Assembly: GCF_008042035.1 (NCBI RefSeq)
Contig: NZ_RDBL01000006.1
Location: 1,332,050-1,396,049, forward strand
DNA length: 64,000 nt
Source: Streptomyces sp. col6
GTDB lineage: Bacteria > Actinomycetota > Actinomycetes > Streptomycetales > Streptomycetaceae
Direction of reading: 5' to 3'
How positions within the stretch are numbered: position 1 is the first letter of the stretch; each line of letters opens with the position of its first letter. The translations under genes were made by a program, and so were the position numbers. Positions 33,257 through 64,000 of this stretch are shown in pieces. Under the pieces are notes generated by a model. It worked only from the letters and a program-made list of their open reading frames with translations. It ran no database searches and was not told the DNA's origin.

Positions 33257-34369
33257 GTGACGGTCATGTCCCCAGTCACCACCGGCGCCGGGCGCCCGGT
33301 GATCACCGCCTGGTCCGCCGTGTCGTCGTACGGCATCGGCAGGCCGGCGTTCACCGAGGGCCTGCGTGAACGGCGCCCGACCGTCACCGGACTCGGCCCC
33401 GAGCACGCCCCGACCCCTGACGGCACCGGTTGCGTCGTCCCGTCCTTCGACATCCGCGGGGTCCTGGGCAAGAAGGGCACCCGCTCCATGGACCGGGTCA
33501 CCGGTCTCGCCGTCACAGCCGTGGGCTCCCTCCTCGACGACGGCGAGCGCAACCGGGCCGTCGGCACCGGCGAGGGCGCCGCGTTCGCCCTCGGCACCAC
33601 CACCGGCAGCGCCCAGTCGATGATGGACTTCACCCGCGACTCCCTCACCGGCGAGCAGCCCTTCTTCGTCGACCCGGCGCGCTTCCCCAACACCGTGATG
33701 AACTGCGCCGCGGGACAGAGCGCCATCTGGTACCAGCTCAAGGGCCCCAACGCCACCATCGCGGGCGGCCGGACCGCCGCCCTCCACGCCCTCAACTACT
33801 CGCGCAGACTGCTCGGTTCGGGCCGCGCCCGCACCGTGCTCTGCGGGGGAGCGGAGGAGTTCTCGCCGGCCCGCGCCTGGCTGGAGCACCACGCCTCGGA
33901 CGGCGGCCCCGCGGCCCCGCTCGGCGAGGGCTGCGCCATGCTCCTGGTCGAACCCCACGACCCCGGTGACAGCGGACAGCCCGTCCTCGCCGAACTCCTC
34001 GCCGTCGAGCTGGGCGTCGTCATCGAGGGCGGCACCGGCCCCGCCCTCGTCTCCTGCCTGCGCTCCGCCCTGCACCGGGCCGGAGCCGAACCGGCCCAGG
34101 TCGTCGCCGTCGCCCGCTCCGGCGCCCCCGGGCCCGAGGGCCACGAGGAGTCCGAGGCCGTGCACGAGGTCTTCGGCGCCGCCGGTCCCGCCGACCTGAC
34201 GCCCACCGGGCTGATCGGTGACACCGGGGCCGCCGCGGCGGCGTTCCAGGCCGCCGCCCTGCTCTCGTACGCGGCCGACCACCCGGACACCGCGGCCGGC
34301 CGGATCGGCGTGATCACCTCCGTCGACCGCACCGGCACCGTCGGCTGCGCCCTGCTCGGCCTGCGCTGA
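33257..34369 (+). CDS. KS-like protein without active-site Cys (CLF-like) 2
   Basis: The 370-residue thiolase-fold protein is close to chain-length-factor size. The nucleophile position reads IAGGRTAALHAL, so no Cys, and neither catalytic His motif is present. The fold markers are clear: FALGTTTGSAQSMMDF, FPNTVMNCAAGQSAIWYQLKGPN and LCGGAEEFSPA. It is best read as the CLF-like subunit that pairs with a full KS to set chain length. GTG start with GGAAGGAA just upstream. Confidence 0.87.
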   Translation: MTVMSPVTTGAGRPVITAWSAVSSYGIGRPAFTEGLRERRPTVTGLGPEHAPTPDGTGCVVPSFDIRGVLGKKGTRSMDRVTGLAVTAVGSLLDDGERNRAVGTGEGAAFALGTTTGSAQSMMDFTRDSLTGEQPFFVDPARFPNTVMNCAAGQSAIWYQLKGPNATIAGGRTAALHALNYSRRLLGSGRARTVLCGGAEEFSPARAWLEHHASDGGPAAPLGEGCAMLLVEPHDPGDSGQPVLAELLAVELGVVIEGGTGPALVSCLRSALHRAGAEPAQVVAVARSGAPGPEGHEESEAVHEVFGAAGPADLTPTGLIGDTGAAAAAFQAAALLSYAADHPDTAAGRIGVITSVDRTGTVGCALLGLR

Positions 34370-34409
34370 GCCCGCCCCGCCCCACCAGCTGATGAGAGGA
34401 ACCGGAACG

Positions 34410-34661
34410 ATGCTGGACAAGGAAGAACTGCGCGCCGTCGTCGCGCAGGTGATGGACGTCGACACCGAAGAGGTGACCGACGATGCCAGGTTCATCGACG
34501 ACCTGGAGGTCGACTCGCTGATGGCCCTGGAGATCGTCGTCGTCCTGGAAAAGAAGTACGACGTCAAGGTGCCCGAGTCCGAGCTGAAGCACATCGTCGA
34601 CCTGCGCAGCGCCTACGACCTGCTGCGCGGCAAGCTCGACGCCGCCCGGCAGGCGGCCTGA
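34410..34661 (+). CDS. acyl carrier protein 2
   Basis: The 83-residue ACP has the carrier serine in LEVDSLMALEIVVVLE. The ATG at 34410 follows GAGAGGAACCGGAACG; an upstream in-frame ATG at 34392 would add six residues and has no ribosome site. It overlaps the next dehydratase gene by one base (TGATG). Its EVDSLMALE context is closer to type II PKS and FAS ACPs than that of ACP 1. Confidence 0.93.
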   Translation: MLDKEELRAVVAQVMDVDTEEVTDDARFIDDLEVDSLMALEIVVVLEKKYDVKVPESELKHIVDLRSAYDLLRGKLDAARQAA

Positions 34662-35065
34662 TGGCCGCCGCCGGTCCGCTCGCGGGAACGGTCGAGGTGC
34701 GGCCGGCCGAGGACGAATCGCGCACCGCGGCCCGCTTCACCGTGGGCGAGGACGAGACCGTGCTGCCCGGCCACTACCCCGGCTTCCCGATCTTCCCCGG
34801 CGTCTGCCTGGTCGAGTGCGCCCACCTCGGCGCGCTGGCCACCGCGCCCGGCGACGTCAAGGACGCCGAGCTGGCCGCCGTGGAGTCGACCCGCTTCACC
34901 GGGCCCGTCTTCCCCGGCGACCGGGTGGAGATCGCCATGGGCTGGAAGCGGACCCCGGCCGGCGAGTGGCAGTGCCGGGCGAAGCTCACCACGGACCGGG
35001 GCGACGCCGCGACCGTACGGCTGCGCTACCGCGCCCGGACCACCCGGACGGAGACGGCGGCATGA
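34661..35065 (+). CDS. FabZ-like dehydratase subunit A (hotdog)
   Basis: The 134-residue single hotdog protein has a FabZ/FabA-like active-site helix: VLPGHYPGFPIFPGVCLVECAHLGA, with the His of GHYPGFP and the Glu of LVECA both present. It would dehydrate beta-hydroxyacyl-ACP to the enoyl form. The next gene encodes a second hotdog protein, overlapping by 4 bp. In highly reducing type II systems two DH proteins can form a heterocomplex that makes polyene chains. No enoyl reductase gene is visible in the window, so double bonds should be retained. Confidence 0.87.
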   Translation: MAAAGPLAGTVEVRPAEDESRTAARFTVGEDETVLPGHYPGFPIFPGVCLVECAHLGALATAPGDVKDAELAAVESTRFTGPVFPGDRVEIAMGWKRTPAGEWQCRAKLTTDRGDAATVRLRYRARTTRTETAA

Positions 35066-35547
35066 GCGGCCAGCGCGAGATCAGGGCCCGGCTGCCGCAC
35101 CGCTTCCCGATGCTGCTCGTCGACCGGCTCGTCGACGTCGTCCCCGGTGAACGCCTGACCGCGCTCAAGGCGGTCACCTGCAACGAGCCCTGGTACGAGA
35201 AGCTCGGCCCGCACCACCCCGACGAGGACTTCGCCTACCCGCCCTCGCTGCTGGTGGAGTCCTGGTGCCAGGCGGCCGGCGTCCTCGCCACCTGGGACGA
35301 CCCCAACCCGGACGTCCTCCAGGGTCAGGTGATGCTCTTCGGCGCCATGACCGGCGTCGAGTTCCACCGGCCGGTCCTGCCCGCCGAAGTCCTCGAACAC
35401 CGCGTCCGGCTCGACCGCCGGATCGACGACACCCTCCTGTTCGAGGGCGACAGCCGCTCGGCCGGCGAGACGGTCATGACCGTCGGCCGGATCGTCATGA
35501 CCTTCCGCCCCGCCGAGTCGCTGCGCCCCGCCGCGACGGCCGGCTGA
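35062..35547 (+). CDS. FabZ-like dehydratase subunit B (hotdog)
   Basis: The 161-residue hotdog protein has the catalytic His in LPHRFPMLLVDRL and the Glu in LLVESWCQAAG. GAMTGVEFHRPVLPAEVLEHRV is typical of FabZ relatives. It is longer than its partner and carries an insert (CNEPWYEKLGPHHPDEDFAY) at the substrate-tunnel region that FabZ lacks. It probably forms a heterodimer with the preceding protein. It is translationally coupled by an ATGA overlap. Confidence 0.88.
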   Translation: MSGQREIRARLPHRFPMLLVDRLVDVVPGERLTALKAVTCNEPWYEKLGPHHPDEDFAYPPSLLVESWCQAAGVLATWDDPNPDVLQGQVMLFGAMTGVEFHRPVLPAEVLEHRVRLDRRIDDTLLFEGDSRSAGETVMTVGRIVMTFRPAESLRPAATAG

Positions 35548-35569
35548 CCGCAGACCACGGAGAGACATC

Positions 35570-36316
35570 ATGGGAGACAGTGCGCACCGGGTGGCCCTCG
35601 TCACCGGCGGATCGCGCGGCATCGGCCGGGCCACGGTGCTCGCCCTCGCCCGCGACGGCCACGACGTCGCCTTCTGCTACCGCTCGGACGACGAGGCCGC
35701 CCGCGCCGTGGAGAAGGAGGCCGCACAGGGCGCGGGCACCGCGACCGGCACCCGGGTCGACGTGACCGACGCCGCCGCCGTCCGCGCCTGGGTCACCGCC
35801 ACCGAGGACCGGTGGGGGCACATCGACGCGGCCGTCACCGCCGCCGGCATCACCCGGGACAACCCGCTCGTTCTGATGGAGGACGAGCAGTGGCGGCAGG
35901 TCATCGACACCAACCTCGACGGCGTCTACCACGTCTGCCGGGCCGTCGTCTTCGGCATGATGAAGCGCCGCGCCGGGGCCATCGTGAACCTCTCCTCGGT
36001 CGCCGGGGTGTACGGACACGGCACCCAGACCAACTACTCCGCGTCGAAGGCCGGGATCATCGGCTTCTCCCGCGCCCTGGCCAAGGAGGCCGGCCGCGCC
36101 GGCATCCGGGTCAACGCGGTCGCCCCCGGGTTCATCGAGACCGACATGGTCGCCGCGATGAACGACAAGGCCCGCAAGGAGGCCCTGTCCTCGATCCCGC
36201 TGCGCCGCATGGGCACCGCGGAGGAGGTCGCCGACCTGGTCGCCTACCTGGTCTCCGACCGCGCCGCGTACATCACCGGAACCGTCCTGCAGATCGACGG
36301 CGGCATCACCATCTGA
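35570..36316 (+). CDS. beta-ketoacyl-ACP reductase (FabG-like)
   Basis: The 248-residue short-chain dehydrogenase has all FabG marks: TGGSRGIGRA (NADPH), the Ser of NLSSVAG, YSASKAG (catalytic Tyr/Lys), VAPGFIETDM and the C-terminal ITGTVLQIDGGITI. It would reduce the beta-keto group after each KS round. With the DH pair it gives the reduce-dehydrate cycle of a highly reducing type II PKS. Ribosome site GGAGAG upstream. Confidence 0.95.
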   Translation: MGDSAHRVALVTGGSRGIGRATVLALARDGHDVAFCYRSDDEAARAVEKEAAQGAGTATGTRVDVTDAAAVRAWVTATEDRWGHIDAAVTAAGITRDNPLVLMEDEQWRQVIDTNLDGVYHVCRAVVFGMMKRRAGAIVNLSSVAGVYGHGTQTNYSASKAGIIGFSRALAKEAGRAGIRVNAVAPGFIETDMVAAMNDKARKEALSSIPLRRMGTAEEVADLVAYLVSDRAAYITGTVLQIDGGITI

Positions 36317-36353
36317 CCCACCCCCACCCGCACTACCCCGATCGGAGGCGGTG

Positions 36354-36995
36354 ATGGCACGAAGAGGACCGCGCTGGTACTTCTCGTTCCGCAGCCCCTA
36401 CTCCTGGATGGCCTACCGGGACCTGCTCGGTCAGTACCCCGATGTGGCCGAGCAGATCGAGTGGCTGCCGTTCTGGGAGCCGGACGAACCCGCCCTCGAC
36501 CATCTGGAGCGCAACAACATCACCCTGCCGTACGTGCCGATGTCCAAGGAGAAGCACCTCTACATCCTCCAGGACGTCCGCCGGCTCAGCCGGGCCCGCG
36601 GCCTGGACATGGTGTGGCCCGTCGACACCGAACCGCGCTGGCACGTCTCCCACCTCGCCTACCTCGCGGCCCAGGAGCTGGGCGCCGGACGGGAGTTCAT
36701 CGCCGAGGTCTACCGGGCCCGCTGGGAGCGCGGCGAGGACATCTCGGATACCGACACCATCCGCCGGGTCGGCAAGGACCTGGGCCTGGACCCGGAACTG
36801 CTCGCCGGGGCCCACGAGAACGACGAGGTACGCGCACGCGGTCACGCGGCCCTCGACTCCCTGCACCGCGACGGGGTGTTCGGCGTCCCGTACTTCATCA
36901 GCGGCTACGAGAAGTTCTGGGGCGTGGACCGGCTGCCCGACTTCGTCGCGGACGTCCGCGCCCGTGCCACCAAGACCACCGTGAGGAAAGGCTGA
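36354..36995 (+). CDS. DsbA-fold isomerase (2-hydroxychromene-2-carboxylate isomerase-like)
   Basis: The 213-residue thioredoxin-fold protein is of the DsbA/HCCA isomerase family: [16 protein letters not shown] at the N-terminus (Ser in place of the CxxC redox pair), a helical insert, and [24 protein letters not shown] at the C-terminus, a hallmark of HCCA isomerases. In cinnamoyl-peptide clusters such isomerases are proposed to make a cis double bond so the polyene can cyclise to a benzene ring. That role is inferred here. The ATG at 36354 gives a sensible spacing from GGAGG; the GTG just before it does not. Confidence 0.9.
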   Translation: MARRGPRWYFSFRSPYSWMAYRDLLGQYPDVAEQIEWLPFWEPDEPALDHLERNNITLPYVPMSKEKHLYILQDVRRLSRARGLDMVWPVDTEPRWHVSHLAYLAAQELGAGREFIAEVYRARWERGEDISDTDTIRRVGKDLGLDPELLAGAHENDEVRARGHAALDSLHRDGVFGVPYFISGYEKFWGVDRLPDFVADVRARATKTTVRKG

Positions 36996-36997
36996 CC

Positions 36998-37213
36998 ATG
37001 ACCACCAACCCCTTCGAGAACGACGACGCCCGCTATCTGGTCCTCGTCAACGAGGAGAACCAGCACTCCCTCTGGCCCGCCTTCGCCGAGGTCCCGGCCG
37101 GCTGGACCGTGGCCCACGGCGAGGACAGCCGTCAGGCCTGCCTCGACCACATCAACTCCCACTGGACCGACATGCGGCCGAAGTCACTGGCCGACGCCAT
37201 GGACGCCGCCTGA
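36998..37213 (+). CDS. MbtH-like protein
   Basis: The 71-residue MbtH-family partner of NRPS adenylation domains stabilises or activates them. The family motif is complete: [21 protein letters not shown] and [14 protein letters not shown], with the three conserved Trp residues. It lies 2 bp after the isomerase gene and is the last gene of the PKS transcript. It links that operon to the NRPS genes that follow. Confidence 0.95.
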   Translation: MTTNPFENDDARYLVLVNEENQHSLWPAFAEVPAGWTVAHGEDSRQACLDHINSHWTDMRPKSLADAMDAA

Positions 37214-37244
37214 CACCCCCGCCGGGCGGCTGGGCGACGGGCGT

Positions 37245-37269
37245 TGGCAGCAATTTGCAACGCCCGTTG
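37245..37269 (+). promoter_or_regulatory. cluster motif, copy 3 (upstream of TEII 2/NRPS 1 operon)
   Basis: The boxes are TGGCAGC at 37245, TTGCAA at 37255 (TG at offset 11) and CGTTG at 37265 (offset 20). TTGCAA is self-complementary and CAACG-CC-CGTTG is an inverted repeat. It sits 63 bp before the start at 37332. Confidence 0.68.
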
Positions 37270-37331
37270 CCCGGGGGCCCGCGCGGTGTGAACGTGGCAT
37301 CCACGCAGCTGACGAGAAAGCGACGCCGCTC

Positions 37332-38045
37332 ATGACTCATTCACTGGTCTGCCTTCCCTTCGCGGGCGGCGGGGCAGGCTTCTACCGCGCCTGGAAGAAC
37401 CTTCCCGTGCACGCACCGGACATCGTGCCCCTGCAACTCCCCGGCCGGGAGGAGCTGTTCATCGAGGAGCCGTTCCGGGACGCGGCCGAAGCGGCCGACG
37501 CGCTCGCCCCGGCCGTCGCTGACCTCACCGGGGGAGGGCCCGTCGCCCTCTTCGGGCACAGCCTCGGCGCCGTCCTCGCCCACGAGGTCGCCCGGCGCCT
37601 CGAACAGGACCCCGCCGTCGAGCTGACCCACCTCTTCGTGAGCGGTTCCCCGGGGCCCCGGGCCGGCCGCAGCCGCCGCGCCACCGGACTTGACGACGAC
37701 GCCTTCCTCGCGCGCGTACAGGAGTTCGCGGGATACCGGCACGACGCGCTCGCCGACCCCGACATGCGGGAGCTGCTGCTGCCCGTCCTGCGGGCGGACG
37801 TGGAGATGCACGAGAACTACCGGCCCGCCACCGACGAACCGCTGCGCACCCCCGTCACCTCGCTGCGCGGCACCGACGACCGGCTGGTCGGCAGGGACGA
37901 GGCGGCCGAGTGGCAGCACGCCACCACCGGCGCGTTCCGGCTCGTCGAACTGGCCGGCGAGCACATGTACCTCACCGAGTCGCCGCTGCCGCTCCTCGAA
38001 GCGATCGGCGACACCCTGCGCCTGCAGCCGGAACCGCAGCCATGA
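37332..38045 (+). CDS. type II thioesterase 2
   Basis: The 237-residue editing thioesterase shows LVCLPFAGGGAGFYRAW, LPGREELF, nucleophile GHSLGAV, acidic LRGTDDRLV and catalytic His in LAGEHMYLTE. It is encoded at the head of the NRPS operon, preceded by cluster motif copy 3, so it probably serves the NRPS carrier domains. The next gene overlaps its stop (ATGA). Confidence 0.92.
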   Translation: MTHSLVCLPFAGGGAGFYRAWKNLPVHAPDIVPLQLPGREELFIEEPFRDAAEAADALAPAVADLTGGGPVALFGHSLGAVLAHEVARRLEQDPAVELTHLFVSGSPGPRAGRSRRATGLDDDAFLARVQEFAGYRHDALADPDMRELLLPVLRADVEMHENYRPATDEPLRTPVTSLRGTDDRLVGRDEAAEWQHATTGAFRLVELAGEHMYLTESPLPLLEAIGDTLRLQPEPQP

Positions 38046-38896
38046 CGCGTACGGCGGACGACAGCCGGGACGCGCGGCTGCGGGACCGGACCGTCGTGGT
38101 GACCGGCGCCGCCCGCGGACTGGGCCGCGCGTGCGCCGAGCGCTTCGCCCGGGAGGGCGCCGACCTGGTCCTCGTCGACATCGCGGCGGACGTACCCGGG
38201 GTGCCCTACCCCCTCGGCTCGGCGGGCCAGCTGGAGCACACCGCCAAGCTCTGCCGCGCCGAGGGCGCGGCGGTCGTCACCGCTGCCGCCGACGTGCGCG
38301 ACCCGGAGGCGGTCCGCGAGGTGGCGCGGCAGACCCTCGACCGGTTCGGGTCGATCGACGTGCTGCTCAACGGCGCGGGCATCGCCGCGCCTTCGGGCAA
38401 GGCCGTGCACGAGATCAGCGAGGACGAGTGGGATCTGATGGTCGGCATCGACCTGACGGGTGCCTGGCGGATGACGAAGGCCGTGATCCCGGCCATGATC
38501 GAGCAGCGCTCGGGCAGCGTCATCAACGTGGCGTCCACCGCCGGCCTCGTCGGCTACCGCCACTTCGCGGGCTATGTGGCCGCGAAGCACGGACTCATCG
38601 GCCTCACCAAGGCCGCGGCACTCGACTACGGCCCCTTCCGGGTACGGGTGAACGCCCTGTGTCCCGGATCGGTCCGCGACGACCCGCTCCACGAGGGCCG
38701 GATGCTGGCGGAGATCGCCCGCTCCCTCGATGTCGACGTGGACGAGCACGAGGAGATCTTCGTGCAGTCCCAGCCGATGAACACCCTCATCGAACCGCGG
38801 GACATCGCCGGTGCGGCCCTCTGGCTCGCCGGGGACGACTCGCGCCAGGTCACCGGCACCACCCTCACCGTCGACGGCGGGTTCAGCGCCCGCTGA
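38042..38896 (+). CDS. short-chain dehydrogenase, mycofactocin-coupled SDR type
   Basis: The 284-residue SDR has TGAARGLGRA, NGAGI, the Ser of NVASTAG and YVAAKHG (Tyr/Lys). Between strands it has the insertion VDIAADVPGVPYPLGSAGQLEHT, which recalls SDRs with tightly held nicotinamide that use mycofactocin as the electron acceptor. It would oxidise a hydroxyl rather than reduce a ketone, if that resemblance holds. Placed between TEII 2 and the Thr-like A-T protein, it could oxidise a side-chain or acyl-chain hydroxyl on a carrier-bound intermediate. The role is inferred. GTGTCCCGGATC suggests the product-side PGSV loop. Confidence 0.85.
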   Translation: MTRTADDSRDARLRDRTVVVTGAARGLGRACAERFAREGADLVLVDIAADVPGVPYPLGSAGQLEHTAKLCRAEGAAVVTAAADVRDPEAVREVARQTLDRFGSIDVLLNGAGIAAPSGKAVHEISEDEWDLMVGIDLTGAWRMTKAVIPAMIEQRSGSVINVASTAGLVGYRHFAGYVAAKHGLIGLTKAAALDYGPFRVRVNALCPGSVRDDPLHEGRMLAEIARSLDVDVDEHEEIFVQSQPMNTLIEPRDIAGAALWLAGDDSRQVTGTTLTVDGGFSAR

Positions 38897-38948
38897 CGGC
38901 CCCCGGCCCTCTTCCCCGTCCCTCCCGTACTGCCTCAGGAGTCCGCCC

Positions 38949-41626
<2,678 letters not shown>

Positions 41627-41636
<10 letters not shown>

Positions 41637-42232
41637 TCCGTGCCCTGATCCGGAACTTGCTCCGCCGTCCGGCCGCCGGGACTTTCTTCGGAACTCTTCC
41701 GGCGGCCGTCCACGCGTCGCTTGATCGCGGAGAGAAGGGCGATACGGATCATTCCGCTCGGAATGCGGATCAGGAACCAGTAACGGCCGAAGTTGCGCCG
41801 GGTCCGCTCGTCCGTCGCGTATATCCTGGTCTCCGTCGTCAGGACGCCGGCGGCATAGTGCATATTGAACGCGACCTTGGTGCAGCCCGGCTCCGCATAG
41901 TCCCTGAACACCTCGTGCATCGGCCGGTCCGGGCGCACGGGGCCGGCCTGGGAGCCGATCCCTCCGTAGAGCAACTCCTCTTCGGACAGCTCCAGTACGG
42001 TGTCCCCGCCCATCGCGAAGTCGTCCAGGACCTTCCCGTCGGCCCGCAGCTTGTTCCGGGTGAAGGCGAGGAAGAAGCGCGCCACCGGGGCCTCGCGCCA
42101 GGTCATCTCGCGCGCCGCGCGCAGCACTTCCTCGCGGGGTGCCGAAACGGCCACCCAATGCCGTTCACGGAAATGCCATTGCGGCATGTGACGGTCCAGC
42201 AGGGTGGCTTCTGATTTCACGTCTCCGGTCAT
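41627..42232 (-). CDS. SRPBCC/START-like protein of unknown function
   Basis: The 201-residue protein has a single domain resembling the SRPBCC (START/polyketide-cyclase-like) superfamily: HWVAVSAPREEVLRAAREMTW at the start, TVLELSEEELLYGGIG, YAEPGCTKVAFNMHY and GRYWFLIRIPSGMIRIALLSAI at the end. No catalytic residues are recognisable. It could bind an aryl or polyene intermediate or act as a cyclase/chaperone. ATG with AGGAAC just upstream. It is divergent from NRPS 2, sharing cluster motif copy 4, and its 3' end overlaps NRPS 1. This places it within the regulon. Confidence 0.7.
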
Positions 42233-42268
42233 GTTCCTCACGCTAGCACGCGGCCTCCGCCCCGCGGG

Positions 42269-42293
42269 TGGCAACTTTCTGCAACGGCCGTTG
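42269..42293. promoter_or_regulatory. cluster motif, copy 4 (divergent, before NRPS 2)
   Basis: The boxes are TGGCAAC at 42269, TGCAA at 42280 (offset 11) and CGTTG at 42289 (offset 20). Boxes two and three make a perfect palindrome CAACGGCCGTTG (42282-42293). TTGTCC (42291) and TAGACA (42315) are a plausible -35/-10 pair spaced 18 bp, giving a transcript into NRPS 2. Confidence 0.7.
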
Positions 42294-42387
42294 TCCCAGT
42301 GGAATCCGGACTGTTAGACATGGCCCTGTTGTTCTGCAGCATTTCTTTTCCATGCTTGTTCCGTCATTTCATTGAGGGTGAGTAGCT

Positions 42388-64000
<21,613 letters not shown>

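Noticed and set aside
37332..38045. TEII 2 as the releasing thioesterase of the NRPS
   Set aside because: It has the size and motifs of a stand-alone editing enzyme; the chain-terminating TE should be at the end of the assembly line, outside the window.

Overview
The window comes from a high-GC actinomycete, most likely Streptomyces. Third codon positions are almost always G or C, TTA codons are very rare, and there is a near-consensus DasR operator. The secreted proteins carry Tat or lipoprotein signals, and YceI, DUF4185, GH25 and GH64 families of a typical Streptomyces exoproteome are present. I saw no tRNA, rRNA, CRISPR array or intact transposase. The assignments rest on reading motifs by eye, with no database search.

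Left part (1-21.4 kb): ordinary chromosomal genes. These are a secreted adenosine deaminase-like enzyme, an AhpD-like protein, a muramidase (GH25) and a NagZ-like GH3 enzyme behind a DasR-type site, and a methyltransferase whose stop codon lies in the target-site duplication of a 162-bp MITE. They continue with a flavin reductase/methyltransferase fusion, DinB and YceI proteins, two secreted proteins, and a sugar/peptide uptake locus. In that locus a ROK repressor, an M81 peptidase and CutC are transcribed divergently from a Dpp-type ABC transporter and a ROK kinase, with a palindromic operator between them.

Right part (about 22.6-64 kb, continuing past the edge): a biosynthetic gene cluster. 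It starts with a TTA-containing phosphopantetheinyl transferase whose frame runs without a stop into a GH64 glucanase gene. Two paralogous LuxR-type regulators follow, the second also with a TTA codon. Next comes a highly reducing type II polyketide system: malonyl transferase, type II thioesterase, two ACPs, two ketosynthases with intact Cys-His-His, two cysteine-less KS-like proteins, two FabZ-like dehydratases, a ketoreductase, a double-hotdog protein, a DsrE-like protein, an alpha/beta hydrolase and a DsbA/HCCA-type isomerase. An MbtH protein, another type II thioesterase, an SDR and two NRPSs complete the part that is visible. This gene set matches that of cinnamoyl- or polyenoyl-capped nonribosomal peptides (skyllamycin/WS9326A class).

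The first NRPS is a degenerate-C/A(Thr-like)/T protein. The second is one uninterrupted reading frame of more than 7,200 codons, still open at the window end: C-T, C-A-T, C-A-T-E, C-A-T, C-A-T, C-A-T-E, C-A... Its first module has no A domain, so the Thr-type A-T protein probably loads it in trans. The proposed logic is that the type II PKS builds an unsaturated or aryl acyl chain, the starter C domain joins it to the first residue, and the long NRPS elongates with two epimerised positions.

A three-box sequence with fixed spacing (TGGCA, TGCA at +11, CGTTG at +20) precedes four transcription units of the cluster. A two-box copy precedes the PPTase. It looks like the operator of a cluster-wide regulon.
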